Positions 13,639 through 21,827 are shown, numbered from the stretch's first letter. The stretch is DNA of 24,825 nt from CAZYAK01 sp964645935 (GCA_964645935.1 CAZYAK010000017.1:1-24825); one strand, 5' to 3'. The notes: generated by a model from the sequence alone, not told the origin. Numbers and translations are program-made.

Positions 13639-15873
13639 TCAGCGGGGGATGGGGCAGAAGCCGATCTCACCCCCTGGTCCCACGGATACCAGCTGCATCT
13701 TCTGGGTGGGGCGGTCGTAGGCGTAGACGTCGGCGTTGGAGGCGTTGTAGTCCTGCGAGAGGAGATCTGCGCGCGAACGGCATACGACCGTCTTGGCGTC
13801 ACGGCTCACCCACAGCACCGTGCACGGCGGCCGCTCCACCCCGCTGTCGTCGCCGCGGTAGAGCTTGGAGTACAGGCCCGCGACCTTTCCGTCGCCCGAG
13901 AGCGAGAGCAGCGGACCCTGTCCGATGACCAATCCGTCGTACGTCACGATGCCGTCGCGCCCGGTGGACGCGGAGACAGTCCCGTCTGTGCTGTAGTACG
14001 TGGGGATCTTGCCCTGGTACAAGAACGTGTCATCCGGCTGGAGAAAGAGGCCGAACGACGGCGAGAATGCGCCTGACATGGGAAGGAACGTGCTGCCCTG
14101 ATCGGGTGTGCCGTTCGCTATCACGGGGCGGAGCGTAGACAGCTGGCGATCGTACACGAAGAGGTTTGCCGCGTTCACGTCGCGCCGCCAGTGGAAAAGC
14201 ACATAGCGCGCGTCGTCGGTCATGGCCATCGGTGCCGCGAACGACGCCGCTGTGGAGGGGTCGGGTGTGGACGGCACAGACATAGCACGGTGGTCGATAG
14301 TCTTCGTGAGGCGGTCGTAGGTGTGTAGCGTCGGCAAGGGGTTTCCCTGCGTGAGCCAGAGGATCAACCGACCGTCAGCGCTCACGATGGGTCCATTGAC
14401 GGAGCCGGTGCTCGGTGCGCCCTCGATGGCTTCGGTGGTGCCGGAGACGCGGTCACGCAGGAAGAGCCCGCGAAGATTCTGGTAGTCGGCGTCGAAGACG
14501 ACGTAGCGTGCATCGGGGCTCATGGAGATGGCGTAGCTCCGGCCGTAGCGCTTCTCGCCCTGTTGCGTCTGCGCCGCGCATGCGGCGTCGCTGGTGTGCG
14601 CGCATACGGAGGTGCACGCGGTCCATGATTTGCCGTTGGCAGGGCCAAGGTCGCACTGCTCGCCCGCGTCCGTAATGCCGTCGCCGCATGCGACTTGGGG
14701 AGGGGAGAGAACGTCTGGGTAGCCGGGGCAGCGGTAGTCGCACAGGAGGCCGTCGCGCGGAGAGGGTTCCGTGCATGATCCGCCTACGGGTGCGTCGCAC
14801 GAGCCGCCGCTTGCCCAGCCCTGCAGCGATCCGGACGGAGCACGGAAGCGCCATCCGCCAGGTCCTCCCCGTACGGACGACGCTGCGCGTGACGAGGCAG
14901 GACGGACCGGCGCTGCCGACGAGCGGGGCGCGGGGAACGAGGATGACACGGCGGAACGGCGGATGGAAGATGCGGCGCCACTGCGTACCGACGAGGCTCG
15001 GGCGGACGACACGCGCGATAGCGATGCGACGACGGACGACCGGCGGGACGACGCTGCGCGCGAGGAGACAGGCCGTACGGACGCGGGATTGCGATCGGAG
15101 AGGTCAAAGATTAGGGGCCCGTCGGACGAAGACTGCTCGTCGGGATTTGCAGGCTCATCGACGGCCTGTTCATCAATGTTCGGCTCTGTTCCGTCCTCCG
15201 GCGACAACGGCGCACCACGTGCAGGAAGTGGGTAGAGCTGCAAGATGCGATAGAGCATCTCTGCCAGCTCGCCGCGGGTGGTGAACTGCTCGGGTGCGTT
15301 GAAGGTCTCGGGGAGGAGCTGGCGTTCGTTGAGCGCTATCAGCGGCCCGGCGTACCACGGCTCGTCGACGGGCGAGGTCGGTTCGATGCCGAAGACCTGG
15401 GTCACGATTTTGGCCGTCTCCGCGATAGTCACGCGATTGCCCGGCCGGAAGTTCCCGTCCGGATACCCTCCCACGAAGCCGAGCCGCTTGGCGGCGCAGA
15501 CGAACGGTCCGTACCACGCGATAGTCGGGTCGGGGATGTCGGTGAAAAGCGGGATCATCTCCGGGTCCAATACACAGCGCTCGCGCTCGCCCGGCGCGGC
15601 GCCGGGGGTGACGATGAATTTCACCATCTCCGCGCGTGAGATAGGGGCGTCGGGGCGGAACGTGCCGTCCGGGTAGCCTTGGATCACGCCCGTCGTGCGC
15701 ATGTGCTCCACCGCCGCGAAGTACGGGTGTGACTGCGGCACGTCCTGGAAGGACGCGGGCACGCCCAATTCCACCTGGCCTGCCGCGCCGAAGGCGCCCC
15801 ATGCTGTCACCGTCAGCACCACTCCCGCGGCGATGCCGAGGAGCAGCCTGCCGTGGAGGGAGAGAGGTCGCAT
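13639..15873 (-). CDS. Large SLH protein with Ser/Arg linker, Cys-rich segment and TolB-like propeller
   Basis: A 744-residue exported protein. Residues 1-31 are a signal peptide. SLH domains lie at about 40-90, 108-160 and 172-212. A low-complexity linker rich in Ser, Arg and Ala follows (about 262-336). Residues about 358-435 hold a Cys-rich segment, with CGDGITDAGEQCD (396-408) recalling the DUF4215/myxococcal Cys-rich repeat. The last 300 residues show recurring PD40/TolB-type blades: SPDARYVVF, SADGRLILW, TDDARYVLFHW and a YDRPTQKMQLVSVG ending. The protein is thus a wall-bound beta-propeller displayed on a spacer. Cys100 and Cys126 match the Cys pair of the smaller SLH protein. The ATG at 15873 precedes the signal peptide; the longer frame adds non-signal sequence. 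Confidence 0.92.
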   Translation of the reverse strand: MRPLSLHGRLLLGIAAGVVLTVTAWGAFGAAGQVELGVPASFQDVPQSHPYFAAVEHMRTTGVIQGYPDGTFRPDAPISRAEMVKFIVTPGAAPGERERCVLDPEMIPLFTDIPDPTIAWYGPFVCAAKRLGFVGGYPDGNFRPGNRVTIAETAKIVTQVFGIEPTSPVDEPWYAGPLIALNERQLLPETFNAPEQFTTRGELAEMLYRILQLYPLPARGAPLSPEDGTEPNIDEQAVDEPANPDEQSSSDGPLIFDLSDRNPASVRPVSSRAASSRRSSVVASLSRVSSARASSVRSGAASSIRRSAVSSSFPAPRSSAAPVRPASSRAASSVRGGPGGWRFRAPSGSLQGWASGGSCDAPVGGSCTEPSPRDGLLCDYRCPGYPDVLSPPQVACGDGITDAGEQCDLGPANGKSWTACTSVCAHTSDAACAAQTQQGEKRYGRSYAISMSPDARYVVFDADYQNLRGLFLRDRVSGTTEAIEGAPSTGSVNGPIVSADGRLILWLTQGNPLPTLHTYDRLTKTIDHRAMSVPSTPDPSTAASFAAPMAMTDDARYVLFHWRRDVNAANLFVYDRQLSTLRPVIANGTPDQGSTFLPMSGAFSPSFGLFLQPDDTFLYQGKIPTYYSTDGTVSASTGRDGIVTYDGLVIGQGPLLSLSGDGKVAGLYSKLYRGDDSGVERPPCTVLWVSRDAKTVVCRSRADLLSQDYNASNADVYAYDRPTQKMQLVSVGPGGEIGFCPIPR

Positions 15874-15898
15874 GTCGGATGGATGTGGGTTTCTGTCC

Positions 15899-15904
15899 AG
15901 TATA
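15899..15904 (-). promoter_or_regulatory. Candidate -10 box of the SLH operon
   Basis: TATACT on the minus strand, 25 bases before the ATG at 15873. GAAAGGAG lies immediately upstream of the hexamer, outside the predicted transcript, so it is not a ribosome binding site for this gene. Confidence 0.4.
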
Positions 15905-15943
15905 CTCCTTTCTTTGGGCTTGGAAAAGCCCGGAACGCCTTGC

Positions 15944-16591
15944 CTACCCTGCGCGGGAGGCCTGAAGCGAGTAGGCGATGGGAAGGGCGACCATCGCGCA
16001 GAACAAAGCCAAAAACACAACAATCGGCCATCCGATCCAGACGATCGCCTCCAGGAGGATCAGCGCGCCCCCCGCGATCCACAGCCGGCCGGCCATCCGG
16101 TGGGTCTTATGCCATACCGCGTCGCTCGCGAGCGTCCACGGTGTGCGGATGCCCATGATGCCGTTGCGCTCCACCGATCCGAACGTTGCGCCGAGGAGCG
16201 CCACGAGCACCCCGAGCCCGCCGAGCAGCGCGCGACCGACGTCCGGTCCCGCGTCGGAGAGCGCCGATTGGAGCTGTAGCCCGTAGAGGTACGCGAAGAA
16301 CGCCGTCATCGCGAGCAGCACGGTCACCCACGGTCGCGTGACCCGCGGCCCGCGCGCGGCGGGATCGAGCCGCCGCGCGAACGGCAGCAGGAATGTCATA
16401 CTGAGCGCCAGGCCCGGTACCAGCCACGCGCCCGCGGCCTTGGGCATCCAGCCGTCCGCTTCGCCCAAAAATCCCCAGTGCGTGGGGATGTGTTCGGGGA
16501 GGCTATTGTAGAGCAGCGCGCCGACGGCGAGCATCCACGCCAGGAGCAGGACGCGTGCGGCGCGCAGGTGCGTGACGGAGGCATCGGACAT
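15944..16591 (-). CDS. SdpI-like membrane protein (DUF1648 plus SdpI domains)
   Basis: A 215-residue membrane protein with about six helices. The N-terminal half carries the DUF1648 motif (LPEHIPTHWGFLGEADGWMP, residues about 31-50). The C-terminal half carries the SdpI signature (NGIMGIRTPWTLASDAVWHK, then THRMAGRLWI). In Bacillus subtilis SdpI protects against the SdpC cannibalism toxin and also signals through SdpR. Most homologues elsewhere have no known toxin partner, and no SdpA/B/C-like gene is visible here. The minus-strand TACGCT lies 7 bases before the ATG. Confidence 0.88.
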   Translation of the reverse strand: MSDASVTHLRAARVLLLAWMLAVGALLYNSLPEHIPTHWGFLGEADGWMPKAAGAWLVPGLALSMTFLLPFARRLDPAARGPRVTRPWVTVLLAMTAFFAYLYGLQLQSALSDAGPDVGRALLGGLGVLVALLGATFGSVERNGIMGIRTPWTLASDAVWHKTHRMAGRLWIAGGALILLEAIVWIGWPIVVFLALFCAMVALPIAYSLQASRAG

Positions 16592-16598
16592 GCGGATC

Positions 16599-16604
16599 AG
16601 CGTA
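16599..16604 (-). promoter_or_regulatory. Candidate -10 box of the SdpI-like gene
   Basis: TACGCT on the minus strand, 7 bases before the ATG at 16591, predicting a leaderless transcript. No clear -35. Confidence 0.4.
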
Positions 16605-16757
16605 CTCTTTCCGTGCCGGGCTCACATCGTGCCGCTCGTCGGGGCCGCGGATCCGCCGTTCTTCGGGACTGCCGGAGCTGGTCTATGGGAGGGGATGCTG
16701 GGTAGGGACGGATGGCTAACGCAAGGCGGCATCCACCTGACGGGCAGGATATTGACG

Positions 16758-16786
16758 TTGTACAATTTTAGGTTTTGCAGTATTTT
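16758..16786 (+). promoter_or_regulatory. Candidate promoter of the glycosyltransferase gene
   Basis: TTGTAC (16758-16763) and TATTTT (16781-16786) are spaced by 17 bases; the -10 ends 12 bases before the ATG at 16799. The segment is locally AT-rich. TACAAT at 16761-16766 is an alternative -10 with a longer leader. Confidence 0.4.
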
Positions 16787-16798
16787 CTGCGCCTCTCC

Positions 16799-18799
16799 AT
16801 GCGACTGCTGTCCAAGACACCTGAGGCCGCGACGCGCCGCTACGACATGGTCGCAATCATCCCCGCGTACGACGAGGGGTGCGGCGCGCTCGGCATGCTG
16901 GAATCCGTCGCGGTGCAGCAGGGGATCGACGACGCGCGCGTGGCGATGCTGGTCGTCATCAACCAGCCGCCTGATGCATCGGCTTCCGTTGCCCTGGGGA
17001 ACGAACGGACGCACGAGCTCGTCGAGGCGCTGTGGGACGACCACCCGCCGTCGAGCCTGGAGCATTGCGCCCAACCGTACCCCTTGGATACGCGCCGCCG
17101 CCTCCAGGCGTTCTCCGCCGCTGCCCGCTCGCGCGTGGAGTACCTGCTGCTGGACTGTTGGTCGCACGGGCATGCGCTGCCCGGCTGCAATGTGGGGTTG
17201 GCGCGCGATCTCGGGGCGGAGGCCGCGTGCGGCCTCGTGGAGTCGCTGGACGACGGCATCCTCTTCATGAGCGACGCGGACAGCGCGTACGTGCCGGGCT
17301 ACTTCGCTGCGGCGCGCGAGCTCTTCGCCGCCGGTGCCGTGGCCGCTACGGGTCCGCTGGATATCTACCCCGATGGGACTCCGGAGTCCGAACGCGCGCA
17401 TCGGCTCCTTCGTATCTTCCAAGCGTTCGGCCAGGCGCAGCACGCGATACTCGATCGTGATGCTCCGCGCAGGCCCCGGCAACGCCGATGGGACCATATG
17501 TTTTCCGGCGCCAACATGACCATGCGCCCGCGAGTCTTCCTCGCGCATCGCTTTGACCCCCTCAGGGGGGCCGAAGACGTCGGCATGGCGGCCAAGATCC
17601 TGGCCTCGGGTGCCAGCATCCTCTCGGATCCGCGCCTGGTCGTGCGGACGCCCTGCCGCGAGTCGGGGCGCACGGACGAGGATCATGGGTTCGGGCACGT
17701 GGTCGCCCGGCATGCGAAGTACGCCGGACGCTTCGGGGAGAGCCCTGCGGGCACCCTGCGGCAGGTGGACCTCTTCCGGCGTCTCCTGGACGCACTGGAA
17801 GACACGCGTGATCGGGCACCAGACGACGCCGCCGCGTGGCGCGCCGCCGCGGCCGCGCTTCCCGTCCATGGAGCGCCGAAGGTCACGTCCGAGGAGGCGG
17901 ACGCCCTCTGGGCCGCGCATCGCCTCGTGCCGAATATCTCCCACGTGGAGGTCAACGCGTTCGTCGTCAACGCCGCCCGCGCCATCGTGTGTGTGCGCCA
18001 CCCCTCTGTGCCGCTACGCGAGGCGCTAGACGACCTGGAGCACCGTCTGCGCGCCGCGGACGAGGAAGGAGAGCCGGGCATGACGGCGTATCTCCAGTGC
18101 ACGCGCGCGAACGACGACCTCGTGCGTTTGCTGAACGAGAGCGCCCTCAATACTGCCGAATACGCAGCGCCCCACGTGGCCGATGCCGCAACCGCGCGCC
18201 GCATGGCCGGCCTGTCATCGAGCGCGGAACGGCAGGAGGAGGAACAGGCGCGCCACAGGGTCATCGATCTGCTCGGTGCCACTGCTCTCAACCCGCAAGA
18301 CGACGAGATCCGCCGGCTGGAACGAGTGCTCGCGACGGTGGCGGGCGCGACGCCTTCGGCCGCTTCTGCCGCCGAGGCCATGCGGGATATCGCACGCTCC
18401 CTCTACACGATGCAGGCGCTGTCGTTCGCGGGCACGCGCCTTGCCGTGAAGGTCCATCACCTCGTTCGAGCCCGGGTTGCCGGGTCCGTATTGAGGAGCG
18501 CGGTGATCCGGCGCGCGGAGGCGATCACGCGGCAGATGCGCGCCGTCTTCGAACGGGTCGAGCCCTGGCGGGCGACCTTCCGCGAGGCGGTGGCTGATCC
18601 ACTGCTCCGTGCCGCCGGGAGCGACGAGCGCGTATCCCTCTCCCGTCTCCTCCCACGGTATGAGGGCATCCTGGCGGACGGCGTGAACTTGCCCGACGCC
18701 TTCCTGCGGGATTTCACGCGGCGCGTCACGGAGCAGCCGACTGGGGAGGGTGGAGGCGCGATATCCGGCGGATCGGGTGCGGGCGCGCCCGCCGACTGA
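16799..18799 (+). CDS. GT2-type glycosyltransferase with large C-terminal extension
   Basis: A 666-residue cytoplasmic protein. Residues about 17-310 form a GT-A glycosyltransferase domain: VAIIPAYDEG start (18-27), the metal/nucleotide-binding DAD motif in LFMSDADSAYVP (159-161), a FSGANMTMRPRVF acceptor-side block (235-247) and a GAEDVGMAAKIL block with the Glu259-Asp260 pair in the position of the catalytic ED. Donor and acceptor are unknown. Residues about 310-666 are mostly helical and match nothing I know; no membrane helices are visible, which is unusual for a surface-polysaccharide GT2. The TTG start at 16775 is rejected in favour of the ATG. The MFS gene follows after 18 bases on the same strand. 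Confidence 0.8.
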   Translation: MRLLSKTPEAATRRYDMVAIIPAYDEGCGALGMLESVAVQQGIDDARVAMLVVINQPPDASASVALGNERTHELVEALWDDHPPSSLEHCAQPYPLDTRRRLQAFSAAARSRVEYLLLDCWSHGHALPGCNVGLARDLGAEAACGLVESLDDGILFMSDADSAYVPGYFAAARELFAAGAVAATGPLDIYPDGTPESERAHRLLRIFQAFGQAQHAILDRDAPRRPRQRRWDHMFSGANMTMRPRVFLAHRFDPLRGAEDVGMAAKILASGASILSDPRLVVRTPCRESGRTDEDHGFGHVVARHAKYAGRFGESPAGTLRQVDLFRRLLDALEDTRDRAPDDAAAWRAAAAALPVHGAPKVTSEEADALWAAHRLVPNISHVEVNAFVVNAARAIVCVRHPSVPLREALDDLEHRLRAADEEGEPGMTAYLQCTRANDDLVRLLNESALNTAEYAAPHVADAATARRMAGLSSSAERQEEEQARHRVIDLLGATALNPQDDEIRRLERVLATVAGATPSAASAAEAMRDIARSLYTMQALSFAGTRLAVKVHHLVRARVAGSVLRSAVIRRAEAITRQMRAVFERVEPWRATFREAVADPLLRAAGSDERVSLSRLLPRYEGILADGVNLPDAFLRDFTRRVTEQPTGEGGGAISGGSGAGAPAD

Positions 18800-18805
18800 T
18801 AGGCT
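18800..18805 (+). promoter_or_regulatory. Candidate -10 box of the MFS gene
   Basis: TAGGCT directly after the glycosyltransferase stop codon, 12 bases before the MFS ATG. It fits the TAnnCT pattern. Read-through from the glycosyltransferase gene is also possible. Confidence 0.35.
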
Positions 18806-18817
18806 CCCCCCGGCCCC

Positions 18818-20068
18818 ATGCCCGATACCCCTCGTACCAAAGCTCCGCGACTCGGACTCATCTTCTTCACGATCTTCCTGGATCTCCTCGGCATCGGGAT
18901 CCTCTTCCCCGTGATCCCGCAGCTCCTGGCCAACCCCGATTCGCCGCACTACCTGCTGCCCGCGGGCATGACGCTGCAGCAGGGCTACATCCTCCTCGGC
19001 ATCGTCACGGCGGCCTACCCGCTGGCGCAGTTCTTCGCTGCGCCCGTCCTCGGGCAGCTGTCGGACCGGTACGGCCGGCGCCCCGTGCTCGCCTTCTCGC
19101 TCGCGGGGACCGCGTTCGGCTACGTGCTTTTCGCCCTCGGCGTCCTCACGCGCAACATCCCGCTCCTCTTCGCCGCGCGCATCCTGGACGGCATCACGGG
19201 CGGCAACATCTCCGTGGCCCAGGCCGCCATCGCGGATGTCTCCACCCCCGAGAACCGCGCCAAGAACTTCGGGCTCATGGGCGCGGTGTTTGGTGTGGGC
19301 TTCATCATGGGGCCGTTCATCGGGGGCAAGCTGGCCGATCCCTCCGTGTTGCCGTGGTTCGACGCGGCCACGCCGTTTTGGTTCGCGGCGATCCTCAGCG
19401 CCCTCAACGCCGCGTTCGTCATCGCGCGCTTCCGCGAGACCAACATGCACCGCACCACGGGCCGTCTCACGTGGAACAAGTCCATCAAGGACATCGGCCG
19501 GGCGTTCACGCTGACCGAGCTTCGTTCGCTCTTCCTCACGGGGTTCCTGTACCAGGGCGGCTTCTCGTTCTTCACGGGGTTCTTCGGCGTCTACCTCATC
19601 CACCGCTTCGGGTTCACCGAGGGGAACATCGGCGATTTCTTCGCGTACGTGGGCATCTGGATCGTCTTCACGCAGGCGCTTGTCACGCGGCACATGGCCA
19701 AGCGCTTCACCGAGCGGCAGATCCTCAACTTCACCTTGGCGGCCACGGGCATCGGCGTGCTGCTGTTCCTGCTCCCGCACGATTGGAGGTGGCTCGCCAT
19801 CGTCGTGCCACCGTTCTCCATCGTCAACGGGCTGTCGCAGGCCAACTACATGGGCCTGCTCAGCCGCTCCGCGGACCAGCGCATCCAGGGCGAGGTGCTC
19901 GGCATCAACGCGAGCCTCGCGGCCCTAGCACAGGCCATCCCGCCCGTGCTCTCGGGCTTCGTGGCGGCGAGCTTCGCGCCGGAGGCTCCCGTGCTCATCG
20001 CGGCCGTGGTCATCGTGGGCGCGGGGCTGTTCTTCCTGCTCGCGTTCCGCACGCGCAAGGCGGCGTGA
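18818..20068 (+). CDS. TetA-like MFS drug/proton antiporter
   Basis: A 416-residue transporter with twelve predicted helices. It matches the DHA1/TetA group: FLDLLGIGILFPVIP in helix 1 (Asp22), motif A GQLSDRYGRR between helices 2 and 3 (79-88), RILDGITGGNISVAQA AIADV around helix 4 (given as two pieces), and motif C GAVFGVGFIMGPFIGG in helix 5 (155-170). It should export a small hydrophobic or chelating compound in exchange for protons. The substrate cannot be named, and tetracycline is not implied. Its stop is only three bases from the stop of the convergent winged-helix gene. Confidence 0.9.
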   Translation: MPDTPRTKAPRLGLIFFTIFLDLLGIGILFPVIPQLLANPDSPHYLLPAGMTLQQGYILLGIVTAAYPLAQFFAAPVLGQLSDRYGRRPVLAFSLAGTAFGYVLFALGVLTRNIPLLFAARILDGITGGNISVAQAAIADVSTPENRAKNFGLMGAVFGVGFIMGPFIGGKLADPSVLPWFDAATPFWFAAILSALNAAFVIARFRETNMHRTTGRLTWNKSIKDIGRAFTLTELRSLFLTGFLYQGGFSFFTGFFGVYLIHRFGFTEGNIGDFFAYVGIWIVFTQALVTRHMAKRFTERQILNFTLAATGIGVLLFLLPHDWRWLAIVVPPFSIVNGLSQANYMGLLSRSADQRIQGEVLGINASLAALAQAIPPVLSGFVAASFAPEAPVLIAAVVIVGAGLFFLLAFRTRKAA

Positions 20069-20071
20069 CGC

Positions 20072-20902
20072 TCACGCGGTGAGCGGCGCGATCTTGTCGC
20101 GCAGCGCCTGGGCCTGCGCGGCGTTCCGCCACACCGTTACCGTGCACGGCGTGCGGCGGACGCAGAGATCCAGAAACGCGTCCGCATCAAACTCGTCGGG
20201 CGACGCCGTCCCGCGGAAGAACGCACCAAGATCCGCTGCAAGCTTGTCGGGGAGGATACATTCCAGCACATAGTCGCCGTAGACGTTGAGGTTGTACCCC
20301 TCCTTGGGGAAGCCTGGCATGTCGGTGATGACGGTGGTGAAGATCTGCTTCAGCTTCTGCGCGCCCGCGCGGTCTAGCGGCGTGTCGTTACCGAAGAGCC
20401 ACTGGCAACGGATGCCGCGTGAAGAAAGCTCCCGATAGAAACCCACGTCGTGTGCTTGTTTCCCGAGCAGCCACCACGCGTGCGAGTAGTACTTGTGGAG
20501 CGTTTGCCCGCCTACGGCGTGGTAGAGCTGCACGAGTAGGTGGTTCCAGATGGCCTCCACCTCCTGCAGCGACGCTGCGACGTACTTGCGGCGCTCACCG
20601 TCCTTGAGCGGGATGTTCGCGTGTGCGGCGACGCTCTGGGCGGCGGCGCGGCGCGCGCGCTCGGCGTAGAAAGAGAGGTACGATGCCCACATGAGGTTGA
20701 GCGATACCTTGCCCTTCATCTTCACGAGCACCTGCTCCTCCTCCATCTGCGTCACCACGCGGTAGAGGTGCTGGAGAGAGGTCTTGAGTTTGTACGTCTT
20801 ACGGAGCCGCTCGTGCAGCTCCGACATCGTGATTTCGGGGTGGCGGGCGACCAGCTCTAAGACGCCGTTGTGGAGTGGATGCAGGGGGGCGACGCTAAAC
20901 AT
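20072..20902 (-). CDS. Hypothetical protein with N-terminal winged-helix domain
   Basis: A 276-residue cytoplasmic protein. Residues about 8-72 look like a winged helix-turn-helix: NGVLELVARHPEITMSELHE, then SLQHLYRVVTQMEEEQVLVK and a short wing. Residues 75-100 are a helix rich in Ala and Arg. The C-terminal 170 residues form an alpha/beta domain with aromatic-rich HKYYSHAWWLLGKQ, CQWLFGNDTP and GYNLNVYGDYVLECILPDKL, which I cannot assign. The overall design suggests a DNA-binding regulator with a ligand or effector domain. The ATG at 20902 is chosen because TAGGAT lies 7 bases upstream; an ATG at 20911 would add three residues and overlap that box. Confidence 0.7.
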   Translation of the reverse strand: MFSVAPLHPLHNGVLELVARHPEITMSELHERLRKTYKLKTSLQHLYRVVTQMEEEQVLVKMKGKVSLNLMWASYLSFYAERARRAAAQSVAAHANIPLKDGERRKYVAASLQEVEAIWNHLLVQLYHAVGGQTLHKYYSHAWWLLGKQAHDVGFYRELSSRGIRCQWLFGNDTPLDRAGAQKLKQIFTTVITDMPGFPKEGYNLNVYGDYVLECILPDKLAADLGAFFRGTASPDEFDADAFLDLCVRRTPCTVTVWRNAAQAQALRDKIAPLTA

Positions 20903-20909
20903 GGTTCGC

Positions 20910-20915
20910 ATCCTA
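20910..20915 (-). promoter_or_regulatory. Candidate -10 box of the winged-helix gene
   Basis: TAGGAT on the minus strand, 7 bases before the ATG at 20902, again implying a leaderless message. No clear -35. Confidence 0.35.
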
Positions 20916-20946
20916 GGTGAAAACGGTTTCGGACGACAGCGGAGCG

Positions 20947-20974
20947 TTGACGGGGCTTGTGGCTGCCCTATCCT
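20947..20974 (+). promoter_or_regulatory. Promoter of the HupE-like gene
   Basis: TTGACG (20947-20952, 5/6 match) and TATCCT (20969-20974) are separated by 16 bases. The start point would be near 20981, about 16 bases before the ATG at 20997, leaving no room for a normal ribosome binding site; none is seen. Confidence 0.55.
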
Positions 20975-20996
20975 GTGCGACCAGTACTCGCTTTCC

Positions 20997-21827
20997 ATGT
21001 TTTCCATGCGCTCCCGCCTGTCGCATCTCCTCCTCGCCGGGCTCTGCGTGCTCGCGTGCGCGGGGATTGTAGCGCCGGCCCGCGCGCATGAGCTGTTGCC
21101 CCAGGCGCTGGTGGAGTACATCCAGGAGCATCCGGAGGCCACGCCCGCGGAGATCGAGGCGTTCGTTGCTTCGGATCCGGAGCTCGCGGGTGCCGGCGCG
21201 GAGCGCCAGCGCAAGTTGGTTGAGCTCGCGCGCAACGGACCCCCCGGGTTCTGGGCCAACGTGTGGGGGTTCCTTCTTCTCGGTGTCGAGCACATTCTTA
21301 GCGGACCGGACCACGTGCTCTTTGTCTTCTCGTTGCTGCTCACGTTCGTGAGCTTTCGGAAGACTGCGTGGCTGCTCTCGTGCTTCACGCTCGCGCACAG
21401 TACGACCATCATCCTCGCGGGCGCGGGCTGGCTTAGGGTGAGCTCCTCATTTGTGGAGCCGCTCATCGCACTCTCTATTGCGTACGTCGCGATCACGAGC
21501 GTGTTCCTCAGTAAGCGCTATCCCTTCTTCGCGGACAACAGGTCCAAGGCCGCTATGGTAACGGCGTTCGGGTTCTTCCATGGTATGGGCTTCGCCGGCG
21601 CGTTGGAGGAGGTGGCCGTGCCGCGCGGCATCGTGCCATTTCTTTCGTCGTTGCTGTCGTTCAACCTGGGCGTCGACATCGGGCAGATGTTCGTGGTCGT
21701 CGTCGCGCTCCCCGTGTTGCTACTCTGCCGCCGTGCGTTGTGGTATCGGCTCGCCGTGACGACGTGCGCCCTCGTCATCAGCGCGCTCGCATTGCTCTGG
21801 TTTGCGAATCGCGTGCTCTATCTCTAG
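20997..21827 (+). CDS. HupE/UreJ-type membrane protein
   Basis: A 276-residue protein. Residues 1-30 are a signal peptide ending ARAHE. A helical extracytoplasmic stretch follows (about 31-82), then six or seven membrane helices. The HupE_UreJ_2 hallmarks are present: GVEHILSGPDHVLF with His99, Asp105 and His106, FTLAHSTT with His134, and FGFFHGMGFAGALEE with His195. These His/Asp motifs resemble the metal-binding HX5DH pattern of nickel/cobalt carriers, so metal uptake or transfer is plausible but not shown for this subgroup. A second ATG at 21006 is equally possible. It heads a same-strand set with DUF4331 and a TPR lipoprotein. Confidence 0.87.
   Translation: MFSMRSRLSHLLLAGLCVLACAGIVAPARAHELLPQALVEYIQEHPEATPAEIEAFVASDPELAGAGAERQRKLVELARNGPPGFWANVWGFLLLGVEHILSGPDHVLFVFSLLLTFVSFRKTAWLLSCFTLAHSTTIILAGAGWLRVSSSFVEPLIALSIAYVAITSVFLSKRYPFFADNRSKAAMVTAFGFFHGMGFAGALEEVAVPRGIVPFLSSLLSFNLGVDIGQMFVVVVALPVLLLCRRALWYRLAVTTCALVISALALLWFANRVLYL

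Noticed and set aside
15916..15931. GGGCTT-GGAA-AAGCCC hairpin after the SdpI-like gene
   Set aside because: On the minus strand it is followed by AAAG and not a U-run, so a standard terminator cannot be claimed; it may be a weak or factor-dependent one.
16622..18001. 459-residue minus-strand ORF opposite the glycosyltransferase
   Set aside because: Shadow of the GC-rich gene; the plus frame has clear GT-A motifs.
18215..19780. 521-residue minus-strand ORF across the glycosyltransferase end and MFS gene
   Set aside because: Highly charged Arg/Glu/Gly shadow; it spans two well-supported plus-strand genes.
20063..20077. GCGTGA-CGC-TCACGC inverted repeat containing both convergent stop codons
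   Set aside because: Only six base pairs with a three-base loop and no T-run on either side; probably a by-product of the two stop codons.
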